Assembly: GCA_038322235.1 (NCBI GenBank)
Contig: JBBQFQ010000027.1
Coordinates: 1-64,000 of the forward strand
Direction of reading: 5' to 3'
DNA: 64,000 nt
Source of the DNA: SZAS-18 sp038322235
GTDB taxonomy: Bacteria; Verrucomicrobiota; Verrucomicrobiia; Chthoniobacterales; SZAS-18
The position numbers and the translations under genes were made by a program. This document shows, one piece after another, positions 44,585 to 52,897 of this stretch (position 1 is the stretch's first letter; every line of letters begins with the position of its first letter). The notes under the pieces are model-generated. The model was not told the DNA's origin, ran no database searches, and saw nothing but the letters and a program-made list of their open reading frames with translations.

Positions 44585-45691
44585 TCAGTAGATTTCCACC
44601 GGCGAACGCTTGCTCACGTCCGGAGTGCGATCCCGCGCGCCCTCCTCGCCGAGCGTGTCCACGCGGAGCTGCCAGATTTCCGCATCCACCGCCCGAAACG
44701 CCTCTTCGCTGAAAACCGGCATCGGCGGGGCGAGGCGTTCCTTGAACGTCGCGACCGAGGCGAGAGCGCGATCCTGCGCTCCCGCCGGAACGGCGCTCAC
44801 CGCTTGCAGCGCCTCGTCGAGCCGCTGAACCTGATGGCAAATCATCGCGAGATCATTCCCCGCTTCGATGCTCCGCCGGATCGCTTCGCCGAAACCATAG
44901 CCGTTCACGATCGCGCCCATGTCGAGATCGTCCGTCATGACGAGTCCCCGGTATCCCAGTTCCGTCCGCAACAACCCGTTGATCGTCCGCTCCGAGAGCG
45001 AAGCCGGCCAGCGATCGTCGAGCGCCGGATAGTGCGCGTGGCAGACCATGATGCTGTCGAGCTCGGCGTGCATGGCCCGATATGGCGCCAATTCGAGCGC
45101 CTCCAAAGACTTCCGCCCGTCCGTGATCGTCGGGAGTTCGTGGTGCGCGTCGGCGAAGGCCCGCGTGTAGCCGGGGAAATGCTTGCCGCAGCTGGCGATG
45201 CCCTGCGTGCGCAGGCCGGCGTTGAAGGCCCCGGCGAGTCGGAGCGTCTGGGGAACGTCGACTCCGTAGCAGCGTCCGCGCAGCGAATTGTCCACGCTCT
45301 CATCGCCGTTCAAGCAGAAGTCGAGCACCGGACAAAGGTCGAGATTGAAGCCAAACAAACGCAGGAGCCGGCCGGTAATGCCGCCGTGCCGCTCCACCAG
45401 GGCCGCGTCGTCCCGCGCTCGCAGTTCGCTCGCGCTCGGTGGTTCGCTGCCGAGCACCTTGAGTCGGGAGACGCGTCCGCCCTCCTGATCGATCGTGATG
45501 ACCGGTTCCACCGCGCTCAATTCGCGCAGATCATCGATCAGCTTCCGCAGCTGAATCGGCGAAGCGATGTTCCGCGTGAAGAGGATGAACCCGCCCGGCT
45601 GCACCCTCCGCAAGATCCCCGCCGTCTCGGGATCGAGTTCGGTTCCGGGGACGCCGACGAGGAGCAACTGGCCAGGGTGGGAGGCGGGCAT
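44585..45691 (-). CDS. nagZ: Beta-N-acetylhexosaminidase NagZ-like (glycoside hydrolase family 3)
   Basis: 368 residues from the ATG at 45691; upstream in-frame codons are not conserved. GH3 signatures: ITIDQEGGRVSRL, GKHFPGYTRAFADAHHELP (the family's KHFPG-x(n)-D-x-H loop) and VMTDDLDMGAI with the nucleophile Asp. NagZ removes N-acetylglucosamine from anhydro-muropeptides or cell-wall fragments. No clear signal peptide, so probably cytosolic. It is divergent from namZ, pointing to a peptidoglycan recycling pair. Confidence 0.9.
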   Translation of the reverse strand: MPASHPGQLLLVGVPGTELDPETAGILRRVQPGGFILFTRNIASPIQLRKLIDDLRELSAVEPVITIDQEGGRVSRLKVLGSEPPSASELRARDDAALVERHGGITGRLLRLFGFNLDLCPVLDFCLNGDESVDNSLRGRCYGVDVPQTLRLAGAFNAGLRTQGIASCGKHFPGYTRAFADAHHELPTITDGRKSLEALELAPYRAMHAELDSIMVCHAHYPALDDRWPASLSERTINGLLRTELGYRGLVMTDDLDMGAIVNGYGFGEAIRRSIEAGNDLAMICHQVQRLDEALQAVSAVPAGAQDRALASVATFKERLAPPMPVFSEEAFRAVDAEIWQLRVDTLGEEGARDRTPDVSKRSPVEIY

Positions 45692-45927
45692 GAGAGAGGA
45701 ATCAGTAATCGGAACCGAGCGAAGCGAGATAGCCAGACGAGCTTTGCCTCTTTCGGCAGCATCTGGCAAATCGGTGCTCAGTGGTCAGTGGTCAGCAATG
45801 ACCGTGGTCGCTGGTGGCGATGCATAGACGCGAATCGTCGCATCGGGAAATCCGGAATAGGATCCGGCCCCGACCCGCTCGGTTCTGACTACTGATCACC
45901 GCCCGACCCCCTCGCCCCCAGCCCGGC
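45692..45927. other. Divergent intergenic region nagZ/namZ
   Basis: 236 bp between the divergent starts. It contains a short tandem TCAGTGG tract (45778-45795) and a GCCAGA...TCTGGC inverted repeat near 45732-45767. Promoters for both genes must lie here, but I cannot assign convincing -35/-10 boxes. Confidence 0.4.
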
Positions 45928-47115
45928 ATGCGTCCCCTCTGCCTCACCTTCCTCTTCCTCGCGGTCGCGTCCGCTTCCGCTCAAGTCGCCCCCGGCATCG
46001 ACGTTTTACGCGAACGCGGGTTCGATGTCCTCCGCGGCAAACGAGTGGGGCTGATCACGAATCAGACGTCCCTGACCGCCTCCGGCCAGCCGACCCGGGC
46101 CGTGCTGAAATCCGCTCCCGGCGTCCAGCTGGTGGCCCTCTTTGCGCCAGAGCACGGGATCGACGGAACCATCCTCGCCGGGAAGAAGGTGGGCACCACG
46201 CGCGATGGTCTCACGGGACTGCCGGTGCATTCGCTCTACGGCGCGACGCGGAAGCCGACGCCGGAAATGCTGCGGGGCCTGGATGTGCTGGTCTTCGATC
46301 TCCAGGACATCGGCTGCCGCAGCTATACCTATCTTTCCACCATGGGGCGCGCGATGGAGGCCGCGGGCGAGGCCGGGATCGAATTCGTCGTCCTCGACCG
46401 GCCAAATCCGCTTGGCGGTCAGCGCGTCGAAGGTCCGGGCATCGAACGCGAGTGGATTTCATTCGTCGGCCAATTCCCGGTTCCGTATGTCCACGGACTC
46501 ACCGCCGGCGAGATGGCGCGCATGGCCAACGACCGCGGCTGGATGGCGGCGCGCGCGAAGCTCACCGTCGTCCCGATGCGCGGCTGGTCACGCGGGATGG
46601 TTTGGAGCGACACCGGCCTCCGCTGGATCCGCACCTCTCCGAACATTCCCAACGCCCTGTCCCCTTTCTACTACACCGCGACCGGGATCGCGGGGAACCT
46701 CGGGAATCTCGATCTCGGCATCGGCACGGGCGCGCCCTTTCAGCGGTTCTGCGCGCCCGGGCTCAACGGGGAGGCGCTGGCGGCGCGGCTCCGCGCGGAA
46801 TTCCCGTCGGTGCGATGGAGCGGGATCACCGGCGAAGGTGGTCGGGGCGGCGTCGCGATCGGAATTCCGCCGCATTCCGATGCAAACCTGACCGCGATCA
46901 ACATCTGGCTCATGAGCGAAGCCGTCCGGGCAAATCCTCGCGTGCTCGACAAACCCAGTCGCGATGCCGATGGCATCTTCTTCAAAATCTACGGCTCGCG
47001 CGCGATCGAGCGCGAGCTGCGGAGCGGCACCTCACCCGCCCGCATCGCCGCCTCCTGGGCCGGTGGCGTCGGGCGATTCCGCGGCGAACGGGCCGGCTTT
47101 CTGATCTATCCATGA
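45928..47115 (+). CDS. namZ: Exo-beta-N-acetylmuramidase NamZ-like (DUF1343/GH171)
   Basis: 395 residues with a signal peptide (cut near ASAQ, residue 19). DUF1343 motifs: GKRVGLITNQTSLT, LFAPEHGIDG, LVFDLQDIGCRSYTYLSTM, FVVLDRPNPLGGQRVEGPG. NamZ enzymes release N-acetylmuramic acid from MurNAc-terminated peptidoglycan fragments. Partnering with NagZ would let the cell degrade glycan strands from the end in alternation. Exported, whereas NagZ here lacks a signal. It converges with the STAND-type NTPase gene, 30 bp apart. Confidence 0.9.
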   Translation: MRPLCLTFLFLAVASASAQVAPGIDVLRERGFDVLRGKRVGLITNQTSLTASGQPTRAVLKSAPGVQLVALFAPEHGIDGTILAGKKVGTTRDGLTGLPVHSLYGATRKPTPEMLRGLDVLVFDLQDIGCRSYTYLSTMGRAMEAAGEAGIEFVVLDRPNPLGGQRVEGPGIEREWISFVGQFPVPYVHGLTAGEMARMANDRGWMAARAKLTVVPMRGWSRGMVWSDTGLRWIRTSPNIPNALSPFYYTATGIAGNLGNLDLGIGTGAPFQRFCAPGLNGEALAARLRAEFPSVRWSGITGEGGRGGVAIGIPPHSDANLTAINIWLMSEAVRANPRVLDKPSRDADGIFFKIYGSRAIERELRSGTSPARIAASWAGGVGRFRGERAGFLIYP

Positions 47116-47145
47116 GCGAGAGAAGCGCGGGCTCGAAATGAATCG

Positions 47146-50100
47146 TTAAGGTGATGGTCGCGATCCCCGTTTTGTCTTGGTCGCCTTAAGCTTACTACGA
47201 GGAGAGGCCTTGGGGCGGCGCCTACGGCCTTCCTGGGGCCGCTTGTTCAGCGGAAGATCGAGCACCAGCGCTTCCACGCTGATCCCGCCCACGCTCAGCT
47301 GTTCTGCCTGACGCTCCAGCAGCGCTCGTGCGGCCTTCAGACCGCGCTTTTGGAATAGGTTTTTCCCCTTCGGCCAATGACTGCAAGTGTGCCAGCCAAC
47401 CACATAAAGACCGTGCGTATTCCCCTGAGCCTTGAGATAGCGATCCGCGAGTTGCGCGCGCATCGCAGATTCAACCTGTGGGTAATAACCACACTGCTTC
47501 ACCTCTGCGAAAACTTCGATTCCAGGGCCTTCCAGTTGCGGCCACGCCACACGGAAATCGGCCCGCTCGGAGCTTGCGAACGTCAACTCAGGGTCGATCA
47601 GGGCCACTCTTGGCAGGTCCTCCTTAAGATGCGCAAGTATTTCGTCACGCAACTCGGCCTCAATCCGAGGTTTTGACCCGTTCCACAGGTGGTGGACGGG
47701 AGCGTTTCGTGCCCTCTCCTCGAAGCGACGGAGCGATGCCACCACTGCTCGCCGTAGGGAATCGAGATCGTAGATGCGCGTCCCGCCCTCCATCGCCACG
47801 AAATTGACTAATTCCTTAAGCGACCAGGGCTTCCACGCCGACGCATCCGCGGCTCTCTCTGCGCGGCGAATCGAGCGACGGGCCCAATTGGAATCCTGCG
47901 CACCAGCAAGTGCGACCATCTGCGAAATCAGGTCCGTTCGCCCGGCCTCCTCAAGCGCACCACGACAGTCTCGCTCAAGCTCTGACCAAGCGATTTCCCG
48001 CTCCGATCGAGAGTCCTCAACCTCGCCGATTGGTCGGGCAATCACCCAATGAAACAGTCTGGCAATCAGCCCCGGTTGCTCGAGCGGCTGCCGGAAAAGC
48101 CCTTCACGGCACATCGGCAAGAAATGCCGCCGAAATAGCATTCGCTCGCTGGCGGCGCGATCTGCGGAGAAATGAGGCCAGGCGCGCTTCCATTCCTCCG
48201 GAAAACCCAGCAAGACCGTCATGATCGCTGCGTCGCGGATTTCATCGTCTTCGGGGCTGGCAGACACCGCCATGATTAAATGATTCAACGCAATATCGCG
48301 CGCAGCCGCCCGATCATGGGCGGCGAGCCAGAAAACTCCCGGCGCGTGGAACTGTCCGACCCTAAGCTCCTGGGCCACCGCCTCCCGGATACGGTCCTTC
48401 GGGTGCGACCCGAAGATCTCGAACGCAAAAAAGGCGGGTGGGTCGCCTCCTTGCCGGAGGCGGTCAGTCACGACCGCCAAGGTCGCATCTGGGTCGATGC
48501 CGTAGAGGACCTCGAAGACCTCGGGTAACGGGTCCCGCGACGGGTGCATCTCATGAAAAAGCGCTTCGACCCAGATGTTTGAAAATGCCTTCCTCAGCCG
48601 CGCATCCGTTCGAAGCGTCGCCCGCTCGGATGCCAGGGCAATCACGAGCGCGTGCTGGGGAATGTCGCTCGATCCAGCCTTTGGCATCGCGGGTCTTGCG
48701 TGGATGAGATACGCAGAAAGGGCCTCTCGAATCTGCGTCTTCTCGTTGAGAGTTCGCGCTTCCCATCCCGGCAGTTCCTCTATCGTCAGAGCATCCCAGA
48801 GCTTCGATCCAAAGCCTGAAACCCCGGGGTTGGAAAGTGCCATTGCGATCGCCGGCCAACGGTCAAGCGATCCTGAGGCGAATGACGCAAGCTCGCGCTG
48901 CAGTGCGCCCTCAGCATCGTAAGGCGGCCGTCGGGGACGAGCGACCCGCAGGGTCGCCTCCTCAGCTTTGACGCGCGCTAGGTTGACGGCGTCGCGGCGC
49001 AATATCGTCGGCACGGCCCCATCCGCATCGGCGTGCCTCAAATCAAACTCGCTGCGCAAAGAATCGGAGGCGGCAAACGCCTTTTCGAACAACACGCTAT
49101 TCGCCTCCAATCTCGATCGATCGCGAAGCCACCGTTCCGCCATGGCGGCAACCATGATCGCATCGTGTCCGACAGCGGTCAGTAGTCTTTCCAAAAGCCA
49201 TGGGAGGTCCTCCGGTGCCGAAGGAAAATACCAAGCGATCAGGGGACGGAAACGCGCCGTGGCCGAGTGAGAGAGCATTGCGTGAAGCAGGGCTTGTCGC
49301 TTTGTGGGGTCGTCCAGACCGAGTTGCACCAACGAAGCCCCGCCTTCATCGCCCCCGAGCAAGTGCGAGCCTTGTTCGATGTCTGCAAGCCACCAGCGAA
49401 CGACGGCATCTGCCATTTTGGGGACATCGAGGCGTTCGATCGCCGCTCTCAATGCTGCCTCCGCCAAGGGGCGGACACGGGAGAGACTTGCGAACGCGTT
49501 GGGCCAGCTTTTGTGCAGCTCCGCCAGCACACCTAGCACTTCTTCGGGATCGCTTCGATCGAGGTGGTCGACCGCATTTTGCAAGAAAATATCGTACGCA
49601 GAAAACGTGTTCGACGGATTGGGCTGGAGAAATCCGAAAACCTCGCGGAGTTTCGGCCCGGATGCCGGGCGATGTTTTGGACCGAAGAGCACGTGCAACG
49701 CCGCTCCTGCGAGGCTCAGATAGGGGTCATACGGGATTTCCCGCCGAACTATTTGGAGGAAGCGCTCCTGCGACCAGCGGTTCCGGCCGTCCGCGCAGAT
49801 CCGGTCTACCGCTACTGAGAGATGCGGCAAAGCACCAGCTTTCCCCTTCAATACCAGATTCCAAACCGCTTCCGCCAGCTCTGTGCATTCGGCGTCTATA
49901 CCGATCCGAAGTGCCAGATCTCGCACGACGGCGGGCTGCACGTCATCCTCAAGCCAGCGCAAGAGCTGGTTCGCAAGGGCCGGATGACTCAAGGTCCGGA
50001 AGCGAGTCGGCACCGTGGACGACTCATCGACGCCACTCGCGCGAACCTGCTCAAGGAGCGATTCCACGATTTGTTCTTTTTCGCTATCTGGGACGCTGAC

Positions 50101-51423
50101 GAGGTCCGCCTGCGCGAGAACCATTGGGTCATGCCGTAACAGATGTGCGCGAAAGGTGCTGGGAGACTTCCCGTCGAAACCGGCCAGCATTGCCGCTGTT
50201 GTCGCGAGTTGCGGATACACGCGCCAGTGCGACCCAGTGCCGCGCCCAAAGAAATCCATGAGCTGCGCGCCGGGGAGCGATTTCAGCCGCAGCGCCGCTA
50301 GGAATTCGACGTCGCTGCGTTCCAAAAACTCATAGGCCCCCGCGAAGGAACCGAACAATCCCCCATGCAGAGCGTCTTGAAACGCCTGGGAACTCGCGAT
50401 ACCAAAGGAAGGCCCGGCGGGCAGCTTCGCCATTTCCGCTGGAATCTCCTGTATGTCGAGGATGCCGGCCGGCAGGTCCGATCCGCCGGAGAAACGGAAG
50501 CGCTGAACACCGGTGGCCAACGCAGTCAAGGCGATCAAAGAAGTGGCCTCGACGCGTTGCTCCGGTGTGGAGCGCACCGCGTCGCGCAAGGTCTGCGCAC
50601 GCGAGGGCCCAGTGTCGGCGTCGTCATCCAACCGGCTCGTGTAATGACGTTTCCAGTACAGCTCGGTCAGGCTGACCGTAATCCTCTTCTCCCCGTTGAA
50701 TTCGGCTGCCAACATCGACATGCTGCGGGGCCAGACCGCTTGATCCAGCAGGCCGGAGCGCTCACACTCGCGAAAAAACGCGTCGCCATCCTTCACGCCG
50801 AAGCGCTCGGTCGCCAGCCTCAGGGCCGCACTTCGGCTCAGCGGCAGGAGTTCGTATGTGGAGGCGGATCCATCGCGATCCCAGAGGGCAGCGATTCGAT
50901 TGGCGGTGAGTTCGACCATTCCCCACTCGGCGGTCCGGCAGGTTAAAACGAGCGACAGGCTCGATTCGCCGGGCGGTGAGTCTTCAAACCGCAACGCCAA
51001 TTCGTTTAAGAATCGCGGATTTAGGATCAGCGATTGGTCGAGACCATCAATGGCGAGACGGATCGGTTTCCGCATCGCCCCATCAGTATACCATTTTTCT
51101 GATTTGAAGATCCGGTCGATGCCGTCCGTTCCGAGATCTTCCGCCCGCCGGGAGATCAAAGTCTCGCCCGGGAAAATCGCGGGCTTGAGCAACCTCTCAA
51201 ACTCGGCAGTTTTGCCCGCGCCGGGTCGGCCAAGAAGGAAAAGGCACTTGTGTTTCTGTGTCAGTTCGGTGAGCCGGTGGAAAGGCCTCGGAGCATTCAG
51301 AAAGACATCGATCTCGTTGTCGGAATCGCCCTCGGGCCCAAAGCTGTCCCACACCCGGTAGCTCTCCAAGCGCGCGCCCCACGGTTTCCAAAACCGTGTA
51401 ATGTCGACGAGCGGACCCCTCAC
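47146..51423 (-). CDS. STAND/NACHT-like NTPase with C-terminal PD-(D/E)XK nuclease-like domain
   Basis: 1425 residues from a GTG at 51423. An N-terminal P-loop NTPase has Walker A LLGRPGAGKTAEF (about residue 65), Walker B IRLAIDGLDQSL, and LVLTCRTAEWG followed by YELLPLSRSAALRLA, as in STAND/NACHT ATPases. Residues about 350-1200 are helical, HEAT- or ARM-like, with no named domain. The C-terminal part reads ELRDEILAHLKEDL, then ERADFRV, then VFAEVKQCG near 1305, then QLADRYLKA. This E...D...E-x-K...Q order fits the PD-(D/E)XK nuclease fold. The Lys/Arg-rich tail may bind nucleic acid. Such ATPase-sensor-nuclease proteins commonly act in abortive antiviral defence. The order is opposite to Avs proteins, whose effector is N-terminal. 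It is divergent from the wHTH-NTase pair. Confidence 0.72.
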   Translation of the reverse strand: MRGPLVDITRFWKPWGARLESYRVWDSFGPEGDSDNEIDVFLNAPRPFHRLTELTQKHKCLFLLGRPGAGKTAEFERLLKPAIFPGETLISRRAEDLGTDGIDRIFKSEKWYTDGAMRKPIRLAIDGLDQSLILNPRFLNELALRFEDSPPGESSLSLVLTCRTAEWGMVELTANRIAALWDRDGSASTYELLPLSRSAALRLATERFGVKDGDAFFRECERSGLLDQAVWPRSMSMLAAEFNGEKRITVSLTELYWKRHYTSRLDDDADTGPSRAQTLRDAVRSTPEQRVEATSLIALTALATGVQRFRFSGGSDLPAGILDIQEIPAEMAKLPAGPSFGIASSQAFQDALHGGLFGSFAGAYEFLERSDVEFLAALRLKSLPGAQLMDFFGRGTGSHWRVYPQLATTAAMLAGFDGKSPSTFRAHLLRHDPMVLAQADLVSVPDSEKEQIVESLLEQVRASGVDESSTVPTRFRTLSHPALANQLLRWLEDDVQPAVVRDLALRIGIDAECTELAEAVWNLVLKGKAGALPHLSVAVDRICADGRNRWSQERFLQIVRREIPYDPYLSLAGAALHVLFGPKHRPASGPKLREVFGFLQPNPSNTFSAYDIFLQNAVDHLDRSDPEEVLGVLAELHKSWPNAFASLSRVRPLAEAALRAAIERLDVPKMADAVVRWWLADIEQGSHLLGGDEGGASLVQLGLDDPTKRQALLHAMLSHSATARFRPLIAWYFPSAPEDLPWLLERLLTAVGHDAIMVAAMAERWLRDRSRLEANSVLFEKAFAASDSLRSEFDLRHADADGAVPTILRRDAVNLARVKAEEATLRVARPRRPPYDAEGALQRELASFASGSLDRWPAIAMALSNPGVSGFGSKLWDALTIEELPGWEARTLNEKTQIREALSAYLIHARPAMPKAGSSDIPQHALVIALASERATLRTDARLRKAFSNIWVEALFHEMHPSRDPLPEVFEVLYGIDPDATLAVVTDRLRQGGDPPAFFAFEIFGSHPKDRIREAVAQELRVGQFHAPGVFWLAAHDRAAARDIALNHLIMAVSASPEDDEIRDAAIMTVLLGFPEEWKRAWPHFSADRAASERMLFRRHFLPMCREGLFRQPLEQPGLIARLFHWVIARPIGEVEDSRSEREIAWSELERDCRGALEEAGRTDLISQMVALAGAQDSNWARRSIRRAERAADASAWKPWSLKELVNFVAMEGGTRIYDLDSLRRAVVASLRRFEERARNAPVHHLWNGSKPRIEAELRDEILAHLKEDLPRVALIDPELTFASSERADFRVAWPQLEGPGIEVFAEVKQCGYYPQVESAMRAQLADRYLKAQGNTHGLYVVGWHTCSHWPKGKNLFQKRGLKAARALLERQAEQLSVGGISVEALVLDLPLNKRPQEGRRRRPKASPRSKLKATKTKRGSRPSP

Positions 51424-51490
51424 GGCGGACCTTCGCTCGATGTCGCTCGATTTTCAATTGCCATTCGCGATTTGCGAATAACAAATAGTA
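51424..51490. promoter_or_regulatory. Divergent promoter/operator region of the accessory island
   Basis: 67 bp between two GTG starts (51423 minus, 51491 plus). It contains a perfect inverted repeat ATTCGC-GATTT-GCGAAT at 51463-51479 and a direct repeat TCGCTCGA at 51433-51440 and 51443-51450, spaced ten bp, one helix turn. The region is AT-richer than its surroundings (31 G+C in the 60 bases 51421-51480). These are plausible operator sites for the wHTH-like protein encoded next door. Confidence 0.45.
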
Positions 51491-52051
51491 GTGCTGAAAC
51501 CGCAGGATATCCTTATCTGCCTGAAGCTCCTTACCCCGCACGCACTCGATGTAACCCGCACCTATGCGTCGCTGGCAAAATCGCTGGGGATGAGCGCGTC
51601 AGAGGTTCATACGGGAGTGCGGCGAGCGCACGCCAGCGCCCTTTTAGTCGGCGATCCTGACGCAGGTGTGACCCATGTTCGACCGTCGTTCCCGGCAATG
51701 GAGGAATTTATGACCGCGGGACTACGGTATTTCCTCCCGGCCGTACTTGGACGCGAACAGGTGGGTCACCCCACCGCAGCCGACGCCCCGCCGCTGAATG
51801 CAAAGCTTGTTAGTTCACCGTTGCATTACGTCTGGCCATCTTCCTCGGGGACGATGCGGGGGATTTCGCTGGCACCGATCTGGCCGTCAGCCCCCACTGC
51901 CGCGTTGCAAGATCTCGAATTGTACGCCTGGCTCGCGCTCGCCGACGCGATCCGTCTTGGCGAGCCCCGTATGTCCGCTCTGGCGAAAAGCGAAATTGGG
52001 AACCGCTTCCGCGCACTACGCCACGAAGACCATGGCCTCCTCGCTCGATAA
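51491..52051 (+). CDS. wHTH-like protein, probable regulator/antitoxin of the island
   Basis: 186 residues from a GTG at 51491. The N-terminal ~70 residues have a winged-helix-like pattern (LKLLTPHALDVTRTYASLAKSL... then SASEVHTGVRRAHASALL), with alternating helices suited to DNA binding. The middle is proline-rich, and a C-terminal helix region ends ALAKSEIGNRFRALRHED. It overlaps the nucleotidyltransferase gene by 20 bp, so the two are coupled. The arrangement (HTH first, NTase second) matches AbiEi/AbiEii-type toxin-antitoxin pairs. No sequence match was tested; function inferred from context. Confidence 0.6.
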   Translation: MLKPQDILICLKLLTPHALDVTRTYASLAKSLGMSASEVHTGVRRAHASALLVGDPDAGVTHVRPSFPAMEEFMTAGLRYFLPAVLGREQVGHPTAADAPPLNAKLVSSPLHYVWPSSSGTMRGISLAPIWPSAPTAALQDLELYAWLALADAIRLGEPRMSALAKSEIGNRFRALRHEDHGLLAR

Positions 52052-52730
52052 TCTCGAGGTCGTCGCCTCGGCTCTGGACGCGATCGGGATGCGCTTCGTC
52101 TTCGCGGGAGCGGGGATATTGCCCCTGTTAGTCCACTCGACTGAACCGCTTCGTGCCACGAAAGATTCGGACGTGGTTATCCAATTGCTGCACTATGGCG
52201 AATGGATCTCTTTCCGAGACCGGCTATTGACTGCGGGATTCGTGGAGCGAGCCAATCCGGATCGTCCAGATTTGGATCGACCCTTTCTGTTCTGGCTTGG
52301 CGACCTACCGGTCGATTTTTTGGCCCCGCGAATCAAGGAGTTCGGCCGCGGATTACGATGGCTGGATTTGGGTTACGAACTAGCGGAAACGCAGGAGCTG
52401 CCGAGCGGGCGCGAGATAGAGCGCATCCCTGCGGCGGCATTCTTCGCCGCTAAACTGAATGCGTATTTCGACCGTGGGATTCAGGATGCGCTCATGAGCA
52501 AAGATTTGGAGGATCTTTGCGCGCTGATGCTTGGACGGGATTCGCTTGCCTTCGAAGTCGAGCACGCCAGTGCCGAGATTCGAGAGTATCTCGCTCGCGA
52601 GCTTCCGAGGCTCGCGATCCACCGGGATACCATCGACGCCCTCGAAGGGAATACTCGCCCGCATTCTCGTTATCTGGAGCTACGGAAGAGACTCGATGCC
52701 GTTCTGGCAGCGGTAGGGCGCGCCCGGTAG
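52032..52730 (+). CDS. Nucleotidyltransferase (AbiEii/MNT-like)
   Basis: 232 residues from the ATG at 52032. The polymerase-beta-type nucleotidyltransferase motif is FVFAGAGILPLLVHSTEP, then RATKDSDVVIQLL, with the two metal-binding acids in KDSDVV. A third acid is in LPVDFLAP. A helical C-terminal half includes AAFFAAKLNAYFDRG, seen in many AbiEii/MNT-like proteins. Likely the toxin or effector of the pair; it may transfer a nucleotide to RNA or protein. Alternatively a stand-alone minimal NTase. Confidence 0.72.
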   Translation: MASSLDNLEVVASALDAIGMRFVFAGAGILPLLVHSTEPLRATKDSDVVIQLLHYGEWISFRDRLLTAGFVERANPDRPDLDRPFLFWLGDLPVDFLAPRIKEFGRGLRWLDLGYELAETQELPSGREIERIPAAAFFAAKLNAYFDRGIQDALMSKDLEDLCALMLGRDSLAFEVEHASAEIREYLARELPRLAIHRDTIDALEGNTRPHSRYLELRKRLDAVLAAVGRAR

Positions 52731-52897
52731 CTGGCGCGGGAAGCGTAAGATGAAGCACATCGAAGCAGAAGTGGACTCTCTCGCCTCCGAGCATCCCAAG
52801 CCGCCATCTGCCTGTGCTCGACGTGCATTGATCGCCACCCGCCGCGATTCGACTCCGGAGGATTGACTTCGCAGGCCCTCCCGCGACAAAGGGCCGC

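Noticed and set aside
47146..52730. Prophage or integrative element
   Set aside because: No integrase, tRNA, att repeat or phage structural gene was seen at either edge; only base composition and gene type suggest acquisition.
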